NCBI RefSeq assembly: GCF_030272615.1
Contig: NC_081410.1
Span: 141,760,849-141,824,848, forward strand
DNA: 64,000 bases
Reading direction: 5' to 3'
DNA from: Cryptomeria japonica
Taxonomy: Eukaryota > Streptophyta > Pinopsida > Cupressales > Cupressaceae
The stretch's first letter is position 1, and the number at the start of each line of letters is the position of its first letter. Positions 1-13,251 of this stretch are shown one piece after another. The position numbers were made by a program, and so were the translations under genes. The notes under the pieces were generated by a model. The model saw only the letters and a program-made list of their open reading frames with translations, had not been told where the DNA came from and ran no database searches.

Positions 1-2077
1 CTTTTTCTGCAACATAAAACAGCCACATAGCTCTTTAATCTCTCTTTTCCCATCCCATGCAACCTGCAATAAAACACAACTTTGACCATGGAGAGCTCAC
101 CTCCCAGCCTAGGCTTACTAGAAGCCACCCCCGAGCTTGGAGAACCAAGCACTAGACGGGTTACAAACAAGCAAACTCCACAACAAACATAGGAAGACAC
201 TCAACATACAATTTCCCATCCCAAGCTACACTTTCACCACATTCGTGATGATTCTTCCACGGGTGGAAGTGGACCAAGTACCAATGGGGAGATTGCAAGC
301 CAAAAACAACACAAGCCACCTCATGGCAATACAAATGCAACAAAATACTTCCACATTCCTTATGCCCCCCAAAAGGCTCAAGGCCATATTTACTCCCCTT
401 ATGACCCCCAAATGCATACACAAGGCTATGCAACAAGGGTCACAAAGGACACCCTTGAGATCACTCTCCATAAGGAGAGCCTCTCACCCAAGGCTGTCAT
501 ACTCCTTCCACCCCAAGATCATCCTACCCTCCCAAGAGTAGGAGATCTTGGACACTCCCAAAAACAACAAGAACACAAAACAAAACACATAGAATTGAAA
601 CTACACATTCTTTACTTCAACAAAAACTTCATAAAACACTTTCTTTACAAGCATCTCTTTCCTTTAACAAAACAACATAGCTAACATAAACAACATAAAC
701 AAGAGGAGATAAAAAAAACCAACCTTATTCTGCCAATAGGTATGCTAAAATAAGTTGGGGATGAGCTGCCCAATTCCACACAAACTTTTCTCCAAATTCC
801 ACCAAAAATTCTATTCTACTACTAATTTTTCAAAACAAAGCATAATCTCCAAAAATGGTGAGTGGGTGATTACTCACTAAGTCTCCAATTCTTGCCTAAG
901 AAGGCCTCTCACACACTTCCCAACCCCTTGGGTGAGGTGAGAGTTCCCATTGGTTGCCCTTCCCAAACTCTTACACATTACTAAATCCGGAAAGGGAAAA
1001 GGTGAGAGAAGATGGGGAAGAGAGTTTGACATCAAAAGGGAAGGTTGTCTATCCTAGGAGGAACTTTCTAAGTTGAATTTTCGTTCACCTTGGAAACACC
1101 ACTTTTTGAGGTGACTAAACAGTCACATGGGAGAAGTCACATGATTCAAAATACCCCTAACCCATAGGTATACCCTTTGGACCTTTGGAAAAGCCTTAAA
1201 ACTGACCCTAGGAGTCCATTTAACCCTTTAGAAACCCAACTGAAGTTTACCTACGGGTCAAACCTGAGTTGACCACTCCCAAGACTCCCTACCCAAGGCA
1301 AATTTGGGACCACACTCATGTTTTTGAATGGCTTTGGTAGAAACAAAACTCCCTCCAAGAGACAAGTCAAAATCAATGACACTAATCAGCACATGTGTCA
1401 AGTGACACAATAAAAATACAATATAAAAATCACACATGGAATTTGTCTCTTGTAGGATTACACATATACAGAGAGATTAATTTTAACACTCAAGCATCAT
1501 ACACTTCACAAATAAAATACATTACAAATGGGGTGTTGTCTCTCCATATAGACAACTCTCGGCTTAACAAACGTACACTGGTCTAGACTTGGTTCTCCAT
1601 ATAAATTCCATGGTCACATGGATAATTTTCCTGCGCATCTCAATCAACACATTAGTAATTCCAAATAATCACAATTATACATAATCAAATACATGGATTT
1701 CATTGCACATCAAACACTTCATACATTGGCAACAATAATTCAATATCTCTTTCAATTAAATTCGATTTCACATAAGCAATTAACGTAATTCTCAAAATTG
1801 AACCATTCATACAATAAGCATCATCTTTCTATCATCAAAATGAAGTCCTGCAAATTCCAATAATGACATTCACCATAACCATGTAATTCTATTCTAGCAA
1901 CATAACTATAGTTTCATAATCATCATGCATAAAATAAAGCATCAACATATGTCAATGTGATCCAAATCATGGAATCATATAAGTTCTAAGTCCATAAAGC
2001 ATAAAATAAAGCATCCATAGTAGTCTCAATATGCAAATAACTGAAAATGTCAAACTGAGTCGGGGTAGGGCCTCACA
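1..2077 (-). mobile_element. LTR (3' LTR) of a Ty3 chromovirus, cut by the window edge
   Basis: Read on the minus strand, the LTR begins at 2077 with TGTGAGGCCCTACC, directly after a polypurine tract, which fixes its orientation. The whole stretch is repeated at 56061-58152 with the same end and only scattered differences (for example around 1260-1390 versus 57320-57450). Its far end is not in the window. The related copy at 53804-58152 suggests the full LTR is about 4.3 kb, so about 2.3 kb would lie left of base 1. Open frames inside it, such as 137-541, recur in the other copy only because the LTRs are homologous, and are not taken as genes. Confidence 0.85.
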
Positions 2078-2089
2078 CCCTCCCCCTCT
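2078..2089 (-). other. Polypurine tract of the Ty3 element
   Basis: Minus-strand AGAGGGGGAGGG lies immediately before the LTR start (TGTGAGG). This is the position and composition of a plus-strand primer. It overlaps the integrase stop codon (TAG, 2088-2090), so pol ends directly against the LTR with no 3' untranslated gap. Confidence 0.8.
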
Positions 2090-4415
2090 AAGCATGAACT
2101 TCCTCTTGGAGTTCATCAAAAAGGTGGGGGTACTGTGATCTCATACGTGCTGCATCCTCCCATGAGGTTGTGACCTCATCATAGCAATCCCACTGGACCC
2201 TAACCTGGTCCAGCTCTCGACCTCGAAGGCCCAGCGTCCGGCGTGCCAAAATGCGAATGGGCTCCAAAGCTAGCTGCCCGTCCGACTCCACCTGCAAGGC
2301 ATCCCAATCTAGAATATGAGACTCATCATAGATATACTTCCTCAAAACTGAAACATGAAACACATCGTGGATGCGTGACAGGCTAGGTGGCAATGCTAGA
2401 CGGTAGGCAACTGGTCCTATCCTCTCAAGGATCTCAAATGGTCCTACAAATCGAGGTGCGAGCTTAGAACCCTTTCCATATCGGATTGGACTCTTATGCG
2501 GTCGCACTCTCAAGAAGACTTTGTCTCCAACCAAGTAGCTACGATCTATCCTCTTTGCATCCGCATATTTCTTCTGTCTATACTGAGCCTCTCTAAGACG
2601 CTGCCTAATCAAATCCACCTGCTGCTCCATATCCCGAACTATCTCTGGACCAATAGCAACTCTATCCTCTATGCGGTCCCAACTCAATGGTGTCCTACAA
2701 GGTCTGCCATATAATGCCTGATAGGGTGGCATCCCCAAGGACGTGTGATGCCCATTGTTATAGGCAAACTCCACTAAGGGAAGGTACTCTTCCCATCTGG
2801 TCTGGTGATCCATCACATACATGTGAAGCATATCCTCTAACACCTGATTAACTCTCTCTGTCTGGCCATCCATTTCCGGATGATAGGCCGTACTGAAATT
2901 GAGCTTAGTACCCATAGCTGCCTGTAATGCCTTCCAAAAAGAAGAAGTGAAGAGGGAATCCCTGTCAGAAATGATCTTACGTGGAACACCATGAAGTCTG
3001 ACAATGTCTCGCAAAAACACCTATGCTACTGCTGGTGCTGTGAAGGTGGTATGAACTGGTGAAAAGTGAGCCACTTTGGTCAACTTGTCCACCGTCACCA
3101 AGATGGCATCATGGCGACGAGATGACATAGGGAGACCAATGATGAAATCCATGGATATAGTATCCCACTTCCACTCTGGTATAGCATGAGATTGGAGCAG
3201 CCCACCTAGATGGCGGTGCTCCGCCTTGACTCTCTGACACTCAAGACATCGGGCTACCAACTCGGCAATAAGCTGTCGCATTCCTGGCCAATGGTATAGT
3301 TCTCTCAAGTCTGCATGCAACTTCTTGACCCCGGGATGTGCTGCATAAGGAGCTCTATGAGCCTCTGTGATAATGAACTCCCGCAATCCCCCGGAAGAAG
3401 GTACATAGATGTGCCCTCTATGGCATAATAACCCATCGGACTCTAAGGAATAATCCACATATTTCCCTTCTAAAGTTTCTTGAGATCAAATAGCCTGGCA
3501 AACCTCTAAATACCATCTGTCCTCTGGCAATCGCTGCATGATCCGATCTCTCAAATCCGTGGTCATAGACATGGTGTATACCTCGTGACGTCTCCTACTC
3601 AAAGCATCCGCTACTACGTTTTCTTTCCCTTTGATGTAGTGAACGTCAAAATCATACTCGCACAAGAATTCCATCCATCTCCTCTGATGTGCATTAAGAT
3701 TCGGCTGAGTGAATATGTATTGAAGGCTCTGATGGTCTGAGTGCAACTCAAAATGATGACCCAAAAGGAAATGTCTCCATCTCACAAGTGCATGCACTAC
3801 TGCTGCAAGCTCAAGGTCATGAGTAGGGTAATTAAGCTCGTGAGTCTTGAGTTTCCTAGACTCAAAAGCTATAGCTCTGCCACTCTGCATAAGTACTGCT
3901 CCTAAACCCTCTAGAGAAGCATCTGTGCAAACCATGAAATCAGCTGAAGGATCTGGTACTACAAGGATAGGTGCGGTAGTAAGAGTGTTTTTAAGTTCCT
4001 GAAAGGCCTTCTCGCACTTCTCCGTCCACTCAAATTTCTTCCCTTTGCGCTAAAGAGAAGTGATAGGATGAGCAACTCTAGAGAATCCCTCAACAAAACG
4101 TCGGTAATAACCTGCTAAGCCCATGAAGCTCCTGACCTCTGTCACACTAGTAGGTGCTGGCCAATCCATAATGGCTCTGATCTTTGATGGGTCTACTGAG
4201 ATCCCATCACCGGATATAACATGACCAAGGTACTTGACCTCTGTTCTAAAGAAAGCACACTTCGACAAACTGCCATACAACTGATTTTCCCTCAAACACT
4301 GCAAAACCTGTCTCAAGTGCTCCTCATGTTCCTCCTCATTCCGTGAATATATCATAGAATAATCACTCAAGGGAAAAACACAAAACAACCTATGCATCCC
4401 TAAATACATAATCAA
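2088..4415 (-). pseudogene. pol: Ty3 chromovirus pol remnant: partial RT, RNase H, integrase, chromodomain
   Basis: One reading frame of 776 codons runs without a frameshift but has three in-frame stops (TAG 4050-4052, TGA 3486-3488, TAG 3021-3023). In order it holds: the second half of RT (about 4050-4370, [17 protein letters not shown] then KYLGHVIS); RNase H (about 3935-3560, with VCTDASLEGLGAV, SDHQSLQYIF and ADALSRR carrying catalytic acids); the integrase zinc finger (HRAPYAAHPG ... CLECQ); the DDE core with MDFIIGLP, ISDRDSLF and HPEMDGQTERVN; and a C-terminal chromodomain-like segment (VRVQWDCYDEVTTSWED). That tail marks the chromovirus branch, whose chromodomain is thought to guide integration to chromatin. 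The 5' side breaks at the RT catalytic box, where DDILIYS is expected but DYSMIYS is seen. Protease, gag and 5' LTR do not follow. It cannot encode an active enzyme. Confidence 0.9.
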
Positions 4416-4683
4416 ATCGGGTTGAGGTCAATACCTCTACAAACTACAAATGAAAGGGCATTACAAGATATGGAGGTGGTGTTGGTTGTTCTTTCATTTT
4501 TTCAAGGCTAGGTTGGGTCTCTTCAAGCTCTTGTTACTCTTCAATTTCATCAATCACAAGATGTGTAGGTCCTTAAAGGCCTTTTATTGACCTAAGTTGC
4601 AACCCATTAATTGAATTCATTAATAAGATAAGTTGGATATCCATCCATCTCATTGTTATAGGCCAATCATGTCACCTTATTGT

Positions 4684-6009
4684 TTAGATTTGGTGTAGGT
4701 TGTGTAGGCATTGGTGTTTTTTATGGTGGGTGAGATGGATTGGATGATTGATTATTGAATGTTGATGGTATGGGTGGTTAAAAAAATTGTGACTAGTATC
4801 GGATAATAGTACACAATGTCGAATATGATGGATATTGGGGGAACTCTGATGGAGTTTCCCTTTATTCATGTTGCCAAGGTTTTGGGGTATGTTGATACTT
4901 AATTGGCCACTGTGGATAAGGTGGAGGTGGTTGTCAGCCTCCATACCATCCAAGTCGAACAAGATTCAGAAAAGAAGCATATTTTCCTCTAGGCCCTATA
5001 TTAATAGATGCATTAAAATCATTAATCGTACTTGGTGGCATAACACTTAGTTTTCAAGGTCTTTGTTGAGCCATAGGTTCTTCAGTATATTTCAATTTGT
5101 TGTATCTACAAGTAAAGGTTGTAAAGAAGTATTCATACTAACATCTTTTGGAGACGAATTCTTAGTTTTGCTATAAGTAAATTCCTTAATAGTATGTTTT
5201 CTATGACAAATAAGGGCTTCTTTTTATCTTATATGCATATACTGTGTCTATTTGTTTTCCCATATGACTAAAAATTATCATTTTTTAAATCATCAAGAAG
5301 CATATCTAATTCTTTCTTGATAATACATGATGTGCTACCTTGAAAAATGTTGCCAAAATAGTTCTTTATAGATTGTGGGATCTTGAATAGTTCCTACAAA
5401 TATCACATTTTTTATTAAATTCTAATTTAGAAATATCTCCATCATATATGAGATTCAAAGCATTGATACATCATGAATTCCTCTAAGAAGGGTATTTTAA
5501 TAGCTTCAATAGATACTCATGCTAGTCTCATTCTTTGAAAATTAAGGAATAACCATTAGATTAGATACTTATGCTAGTCTTATTCTTTGAAAATTAAGGA
5601 AGAACCATTCAAGGAAATTTTCTAATGTTTCTTCTTATTATTATGACTTTTGAAAAATCTCATCAAGGACTTCCTTTGTCTTGCAATAATCCTAATATTT
5701 TGTCAAAAGTCATTCCTTCATATTATCCCATGTACGAATAAAGTGTCATCTAAGTCCTATTAACTATCACAATGCAATATCCTTTAGTGTAGCTAGAAAT
5801 AACTTATGCTTCTAAGAATCACTTTTGTAGTCATATTTGCAACACAAGACATCTAATTTAGATAGAAATATGTTAGGATCCTCAACAAAAGGCCCTTAGA
5901 AAATTGGGGCTTCGTCCTTAAGATTAAGGATAAAAAATTCAAATATAATAGGATAATTGTTGGCCAAGACTCGGTCATTTTTATTGTTGTTTCTATATGC
6001 ATTGGACAT
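4684..6009 (-). pseudogene. gag: Ty3-type gag relic
   Basis: On the minus strand, about 6009 down to 5600 keeps one frame with many stops but a clear retrotransposon Gag signature: DEAPIF, then a Leu-rich segment, then FIRTWDNMKE and KY*DYCKTKEVLDEIFQKS (asterisk = stop). This matches the capsid-like Gag domain of plant Ty3 elements. An open piece at 4684-4962 (FDLDGMEADNHLH onward, His/Gln/Asn-rich) is probably the downstream Gag tail. Gag packages element RNA. This copy is dead. It lies head to tail behind the truncated pol at 2088-4415, but nothing shows they were one element, because the missing protease and RT would have to fit between them. Confidence 0.7.
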
Positions 6010-7229
6010 AATTTCAAAAGCCCAAGGTGTCCAATAAGACGAACATGGTGTATGTTATTTTTTATTTTCTTGGATTCTACTACTTCATAATTTGTTGTAA
6101 CTTTTCAAATTGTTTTGCAAACTTAGGAGTGATTGTCTTAAAATAATTTTTCGAGGCTATAATTGAAAGGTATCACTTTTGTTTTTTCTAATGGAATACT
6201 AGGTGGTGATTCAAGGTCTAATTATGTTTGTTCATTTGCTAGTTCTATTAGTTGATTCAATCACATATTTTTCTAGATTGGGTTTAACTAGCTTCTTTTT
6301 TTTTGGTTCATATATTGTGGCCTCACTTCTTGTTTTAGATTTTCTTTATTTATTGAGCTACTCACTATAGTGTGTTTAACAAATTTACCTTTCTCATCTC
6401 TAATTCAATGTATGCATCTATATGATTTAATACAATACAAATCGAGGATAGTTGCCTATGAAAGGTCAACAATTGCATGGACTTTCTCCTTGATGCACAA
6501 GTCATAACTCAACTTACTAAGCTATCAATCATTTAAAGTCTTTCCTTGACAAGGACACAAAAATGTTGGGACAAAATTGAGGGTCTTAATTCAATTAAAT
6601 AAATTTTACTATGATTTGGGATTCAATCAAGTCTTATGACAATATGTGATGTAATCTTGTGAAATACATAATGGCTATATGGTCAAGAGTTCTAGGTAAT
6701 AAGCAACCTAACAAAGGGACTGCAACAACTAAAATCTTATATGGTGACTTTTTTGAATTCTACTTAGGAAACAACACAATCTACTACAACAACAACATAT
6801 TATGCTACATGAACAAGAAATTCTATTACATGTAACTACCTTCTATTTCCAATAAACTTACAATTATTTTAGTTTAAATACACAAGAACATAAAATATAT
6901 TTTCAAGAATAGATTAAAAAATGAAAATTACTGTAAATCATGCTCCACAAGTCAATTAAATTTTTACCCCATGATTCATACTCACATTTCACACACATGT
7001 TAGTGATGATTTAAAAAATATTGCTACAACATAACACAAAAAATTAAATGATAATATCACATATTTAATCTAAATAATCACAAAAATATAAGAATGTCAC
7101 CTAGTTTTATGTATAGTGGGCCCTTCTCTTGGTTGGTTGCATGATAAAATAAGTTACTACACAAAACAAAAAATATATTTCTATATTTCTTATATGCCTA
7201 ACATATTAATACACTTGATCACAAAATTA
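6010..7229. other. AT-rich stretch, no gene; possible LTR edge
   Basis: No coding signal on either strand. A TG-start sequence at about 6565 (TGTTGGGACAAAATTG) lies upstream of the minus-strand gag relic and could be the 3' end of that element's 5' LTR, but I found no convincing primer binding site or second LTR copy. Confidence 0.3.
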
Positions 7230-8700
7230 AGGGACAGATGAGCGGGAATGGGAGCTCTACAAGCGGGAGTGCTAGGGTTTCTGTCGTCGAAGAGGGTGGT
7301 GAGGGTGAGGATGAGGGAGATCTAGATGAGGCAGCAGATGGTCTAGGTGCAAGCCCCTCCATTGCTTTTGTTCTTGCCTCTTCCTTGAGCACGTTTTTCC
7401 CCTTTGGTGGGGTCCAAAGGCTTTTTGGAGTTTGCGGTAGGGTTTGTGCAGGGTGCAACTGACATGATTTTGGGGGGCTTTTCGCCTCATGTGGTACCTT
7501 CTCTTCCTGCATGGAGAGGTGTGGGGTTGGTTTTGTTTCTGATCCTCTCTATGTATGTGGTGATTTTTGGTCTCATGTGGTTGTATTTTATTGTGGGAGA
7601 GGCGCTCTCCTGTTGCTGCCTTACACAAGGTTTGGGGGCTTGGTCCTCTCCATTTTGGAGGTTAGACTAAGGTTTGTTTTCTTTCTCATGGGATGGTTGC
7701 AGGGGGATATTTTGAGGTGATCCCAACTCCTATTGAGGTGGAGTTGAGTCTTTCCTATCTTCCTGTGAGAAGATGCATGGAGAGGTTTTGGATGGTTGTT
7801 TTCCTCAGACTTTTGGGGTTTTTCTTTCTTGGTTCTAGGACCCAAGTTAAAACCCAGCACTTTGGGTTTGGGGATCCTTCCAAAACCCCATGGGGTGGAT
7901 GTTTTTGGCCTTGAATTTTTTATGATAACCCTTGTTTTCTTATTTTAGAAGATGGGTCCTTATGTCTATCTCTCTCATGGCTCCATGGCCTAGTTTTTCT
8001 GGCTTGTTATTCTACATCCTAGTGTTTTTCTTGTCATTCTTATTGAGGTGCTCCTATCTTCTATAGAGGGTGAGATGGATGTGGCTAGAGGAGACCGATC
8101 TCCTACTGAGGTGGAGTTGGATGTTGTTTGCTTTGCCTGGAACTATTGGTTCGTGGTGGTTGTTTGTGTTTAAGGTTCTAGGTACCTTGGTAAAACCCTG
8201 TCAGGTTGTGGGAGCCTTCAAACCCCCACTTTCATGGTTGAGGGATCCTTGAAAAACCCTTTTTTCTCTGCTCTTTTCAAGGGTAGGCTGGATGATGGTA
8301 GTTTTCAAGAGCCCAGTTTTTGTTTTTGGTTAGGATTTGATTTTGTTGTTAATAGCCTAGAAACTTTGTTACAGGTTAAGGGAGCCTGGGAAAACCCTTA
8401 TTGTTGGCTGAGGGTGCCAGATAAAACCTTGATCTCTGCTTTTAGATCTATAAGTTGATTTAGATCTATTGATTTTGCTAGCTTGATTTATTTTTGGTTA
8501 CTTTGTTGATTGGCTTGCGTTGGTTCGATGCCACAAGGCTAGTTTTGGTTGTGGCTTTTCTTTTGCTTAATTTTGAGTCATATCTTTGCAACATCCCTTT
8601 GTTGGTTCCAGATTTGTGAAAAAATTGAGGGTTTCAAGTCCCTTCAAAACTTGTTGTACGGGGTTTCTGGTCCCCTCAAAACCTATTTATCCTAATCAAA
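7230..8700 (+). mobile_element. G/T-rich relic, possibly the tail of a non-LTR retrotransposon
   Basis: The plus strand is unusually rich in G and T, and open frames exist in several phases (for example 7238-7462 and 7404-7670), but none looks like a known protein. A degenerate phrase resembling GGGAGCCTTGAAAACCC recurs at about 7869, 8180, 8210, 8240, 8380 and 8410. The block ends near 8700 with phrases on 'tttctggtcccctcaaaacc' and 'ttatcctaatcaaaaacc', which resemble plant LINE 3' ends. The family is not recognised with confidence. Confidence 0.3.
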
Positions 8701-9710
8701 AACCTATCATTACTTTTTTTATGCTTATAAATTATATATAGAATATGGTCAACAATAACTTTAGCTAAAGAAAGATATGATTATGTTAACCCACAACTCA
8801 TAACCATGAAATTTACTTTAGGTCTATGGTCGTGATATTGTTTGAAAAAACAATAACAAACTTAACAATATTTTCATTCCTAATCATCCAACATGTACTA
8901 TTATCAAGTACAATCAAAATGTAGAGTCTTCCCTAAATTAGTGATCCTTCACTTGAAATACCCACATATTATAGCAATCATTTTAACATGATTCAACCAT
9001 CCAACTAAAAACATGAGTATCTCTAAAAAATGACATTATAAAGCATATTTCATTCATTTTCAAAAACATATTAGACGCTTTTATTTTATGAAGTCTGTTA
9101 ACGAAAAAATTGGGGACTAGGATAAATAGCTTTAGACATTGCAAAGGGTTCAAGGGTATCAGTTTTAGGTAGGTTTATGACTCGTCACCTTTCAATGTGC
9201 TAACAACATTGTAGAGTATGAATCTTGTTATGACTTAGTGTTTGCATGGGTTAGGAATATTACATTATTAAGTTTGTTTTGTTAAGATATAATGAATCGG
9301 TTGTACAAATATTTGTTTGTCATGTATATTTAGGGAAGCCGCTTGAGGAGTTTTCTATAAAATAGGATATGAGAATCCTATAAATATTTAATGTGTTTGT
9401 GTCAAGAGATATATAAGCATATATTATTTATTGTGTAATTTGTTGTGAGCTTCTATATACTTTTCCCATTTTTCTTACAGAGATCTCATGTTAGGAGTGA
9501 ATATTGTTCATAAGCATGAAATTAAATGATAAAGGATTCTTTGATACTCATAACTAATTTCCCTATAATTACTAAATATCTATGTAGTAAAAGATAAAAG
9601 ATGAAAAATATAGAGAAATATTATTTGGGATACTATAGAATTGTTTGATACAATTGGATTGAATGGATAGAGAAATCATAAAACATTGGCAGTGATGATT
9701 TAGTTATTAC
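8701..9710. other. AT-rich intergenic stretch, nothing identified
   Basis: No open frame of note, no LTR pair and no structured repeat seen. It may be the decayed 5' part of the pol relic that follows. Confidence 0.4.
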
Positions 9711-11510
9711 AACATCGAATTTGACTTGAAGGAGGTTACTTCTCATGAGCAATCTAGTGTTGAAATATTTACAAGGCCAAGTATACCAAATAACATCTAT
9801 AGATGGCAAGTGTTAGATGATACTCAACAAATATATGGGTTACTAAATTGCATAGATGAATTTGACAAATATATGGTTGATTGATCTATCTTATAGTTGA
9901 GATAGAATATGGAAAAGAAATGTTTTTGGGTGATAAAATGGTACTACTAAAAACCAACACCATTTCCAAAGGACTTGTGTCATTAGAAAGAATCTTTGAT
10001 AGTGTCAATTTCTATAAGTGTAGAAGTAAACCTATTGATGAGGATAGCATTGAAGATTTCAGTCTAGCTACTGAAGTAGCACATAAGATTATTTACATTG
10101 GTACAAAGTTGAGAGTTGTTGAAAAACAAATATTGATCACACTATAGAAAACTTAAGATGTGTTTTTTCTAGTAGATTTTGATGAACTAAAATCTTACAT
10201 GGAGGACCTATTTCAACATGTGATTCTACTCCATCCTAATATAAATATTTTTTGACCAAAATAAAGGCCTTGGAATCCTTACTTTACTCTTCAAATGCAA
10301 AAGGAATTGATGAAGTTAAAAGAAAGTATATAAAATACATAAATTATTTTGAATGGGTGTCAAATCTTGTTCTAGTTAGGAAGAAGTACAGAGAGATAAG
10401 GTTATGTGTGTACTTTAAAAACTTAAACATAAAATCTCTTAAGGGTAATCACCCACTCCCAAGCATAGGCCATTTATTTCTTAGGGTAACTAGATCAAAA
10501 TTGATGTTTATGATGAATAATTATTTTTGAATATAATCAAGTGGTGATTAAGGAGTCAAAGCAACACTAGACTATATTTACTACTCCTTAGGATGCCTAT
10601 GTTTAGATGAGAATGTCATTTAGACTATAAAATGTATGTTCAACTTTTCAAAAACCAATGGATGTTGGCTTTGCAAGCCTCGTTAATGAAATAAATGTGG
10701 TGTACTAGGATGAGCTAACCACCTAGTCCTAGGAAAGGAAACATAATTGCAAGTACTTGTAGATTATTTTTTAAAAAGTGCCTTGAATATGGAATTTCCT
10801 TTAATCCCCAGAAGTGCATATTTAATATGGATTAAGGTAAGTTGCAAGGGTGCATTGTATCTTGAATAATTGGATGAGGATAGATCTAGACAATATGAAG
10901 ACAACTTATCTCATTCCCAAGCCCCAAATAGTCAAAGGAGTACAATATTTTAGTGAAAAATAACTTTGATAGAAGGTTCATTCCTAAATCTGTAGAGGAG
11001 GCCAAGGGCAATCTCCAAAATATTAAAGAAAGGACAACCAATCAAATGGATTGAGGAATTAGTTGATGCATTTGTGAATATCAAGGAAGCTATTAAAGAA
11101 CCATCATTTTTTTAGGTATAAATTATTCTAAGTCATTCTAACTCTTCTCATTGCTTCATTCAATACTATTGTTGTTGTCCTACTTCAAAACAACATTGGT
11201 GGATATCAGCAACTTATTGCTTTTTTTAGTAATTCTTTACAAGGTGAAGCATTCAATGATGAAAAAAATTCTTATGCTCGTATCAAAGCTATCAATATTT
11301 ATAGGCCATATTTGATAGATGCAAGGACTATTGCATATGTGCCACATACAATAGTGAGAGACATTTTTACTCAACAAGATACCTCAAGTAAAAGGTGTAG
11401 ATGGATCAGTAGGATCCAAGAATATGATATAGAGGTGCAAGTAACAAATTTTATATGAGGCCAAGGCCTAGACAAATTGATGTAAAATACAAATTTGGAT
11501 GTAGCTAAAA
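9711..11510 (+). pseudogene. pol: Ty3 pol relic: pre-RT linker, RT, RNase H
   Basis: A coding stretch starts at 9711 (NIEFDLKEVTSHEQSS), shifts frame near 9875 and continues 9881-10147 with the linker found before RT in plant Ty3 pol (HKIIYIGTKL). Frame 10252-10530 holds RT fingers motifs: WVSNLVLVRKK, YREIRLCVYFKNLN and LKGNHPLPSI. Further out, with many stops, come the palm region at about 10530-10860 and RNase H remnants (the KSYRWISRIQEYDIEVQV type) to about 11510. The domain order is that of Ty3 elements. Many frameshifts and stops show an old, inactive copy. No integrase, gag or LTRs could be attached. Confidence 0.75.
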
Positions 11511-12075
11511 TTGGTGAAGGAAATTTTGATTGTGTTTACACCTTCTATTGTTTCAAATTTGGCACATGGTATATGATGTTATTGTAGACGTCTAAAATTA
11601 ATTAAATTAAATATTTAATTAATTTAAGACTTTATACATAATTAAATTAATTAAATTATATTTATCCTTATTCTTCTTAAAAAAATTTATCAATAAATAG
11701 CTAGATAGGCTAGCAACTATGTATTAATTGCAAAAAGATTAACAAAAACAGGGGAGGTGTTTGTACTCTGTTGACCTCCCGACCAAAAAAAAGAGAATCT
11801 ATCTATACCACATGTCCAAATTCTACCTAGTATATGCCTAAAAAAACCTAGGCTACCCAAAGAGCTACATCATACCTTACCATCTCTAACAAAAAACTAA
11901 CAAAATTGGAATCAGAGAGTAGTTGCCTTCTTGAACAAACCCTGGTCTACCATTATCGCTTCTACTAATTGCTATACCCCACACTACTTATTACCATAGC
12001 ATAGGAAATAGTAAAACAAAAAAAAAAGGAAATTTTTGACATCACCAAGAAGAAGAAAAAAATTTAGTCACCCTC
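11511..12075. other. AT-rich stretch, nothing identified
   Basis: Short palindromic AT runs around 11597-11660 (ATTAATT repeats) but no gene or repeat family recognised. It ends at the target-site duplication of the element starting at 12081. Confidence 0.4.
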
Positions 12076-12080
12076 GATTG

Positions 12081-12387
12081 TGTTGGAAACCAAAACAATT
12101 AAGAGGGGGGGTGAATCAATGTTATACTAGAATAGTAAATTTTAGCCTTATTAAAACATTCACACACCAGCCGATATACTGATACATATAGAATTAAAAG
12201 AAGTAAAGCAACCAATAAGTCAAACACATAAATGAGAATCATAACACACCTATTTATGTGTGGAAAACCTCAAAGAGGAAAAACCACGGTGCGATTTGTG
12301 ATCCACAATATCAATCCACTGGCCATATGAAGAGATATTACAAATATGAGGGGCATGCACTTCCAGGAAGGCTTACAGCCTAGAGCA
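12081..12387 (-). repeat. LTR of the minus-strand element, 3'-end portion
   Basis: In plus orientation it starts TGTTGGAAACC (LTR 3' end in element sense ...TTTCCAACA) and runs to the insertion point of the younger element. It aligns by eye with 21319-21610 of the other LTR (shared 'tggaaaacctcaaagagg'-type text and 'aggaaggcttaca'). Confidence 0.75.
12383..12387. repeat. Target-site duplication GAGCA (left copy)
   Basis: GAGCA at 12383-12387 is repeated exactly at 18112-18116, flanking the TG...CA ends of the complete element. Five bases is the usual duplication for copia-type integration. Confidence 0.9.
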
Positions 12388-13180
12388 TGTTGGAATTCTA
12401 CACTCTTATGAGAATAGTTGATGTTGTCATTGATGGAAACCAGCTGGAAATCATCTGGTAACCAACCGGTAGTTACTGACACTGGCAATAGACTTCTACA
12501 TACACCAGCAAACACTTCACCGGCAACGACAACAATGCATATCAACACTCAAGACGACATGGAATAAACTTTTGTTTATTGTTTTATAATGTAATTATCT
12601 CATGTAAAAGCTGACATGGCATATTGTAAAAGACTCATATATGTATGAGATCTTATAGGTCATTTTGATATGAGAGAGAGTGGAATATAGATGATATTTT
12701 GTATAAGGTGATATAGTTGACAGCGAAGGTTTTGGTTATAGACTGAGCTTAAACCGGTACTGAACTTGGCATAGTTGATGTTGATTTGAAGTAGTACATT
12801 GTATTGGATTTTGATAATCCATTTTGTAAGTCAGTGAGACTTCTACTTGTGATTAAGCAGTGAGCTTTAGGTAGTTGGCCTTCGTGCATGTGCAAGCCCC
12901 TCTTTGTAAGTAATATTTATTCATTGGCCAGTGAGTGAATATTGTGGGTCACAAATCCCACTGAGGTTTTTCCCACACTGAGTTTCATCGTCAAATATCT
13001 TGTGTTATGGTGTGTTCTCTATGTTGTCTCTATTATTCTTATTTGTTGTATTAATTCTTATTTGCCGGTACACTATTTTGGGATACAAAGTTCTTAATAA
13101 GTTTAAATATTTTGTTAACCGATTAGACATTGATTCCCCCCCCCCTCTCAGTGTCTTTGGGACTGCCATTGATTCTAACA
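12388..13180 (+). repeat. 5' LTR, 793 bp
   Basis: Starts TGTTGGAATTCTACAC and ends GATTCTAACA. It matches 17312-18111 closely. Near its 3' end GACATTGA (13126-13133) and TCAGTGTC (13148-13155) can pair across a C-rich loop. Confidence 0.9.
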
Positions 13181-13182
13181 AT

Positions 13183-13194
13183 TGGTATCAAAGC
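13183..13194 (+). other. Primer binding site (initiator tRNA-Met type)
   Basis: TGGTATCAAAGC lies two bases after the LTR. It matches, with one difference, the TGGTATCAGAGC site typical of plant copia elements primed by tRNA-iMet. Confidence 0.85.
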
Positions 13195-13251
13195 ATGGTC
13201 CTCTATTTTCAAAAGCCTAACAGCTTGAGGAAGATTCTGATACCGATACAA

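Noticed and set aside
137-541. A 134-residue open frame conserved with 56203-56613
   Set aside because: Both lie in homologous LTR copies, antisense to the element. Similarity comes from LTR homology, and there is no recognisable protein motif.
7219-8458. Several open frames of 60-118 residues on both strands
   Set aside because: Mutually overlapping, of odd composition and without motifs. The region was annotated as a relic instead.
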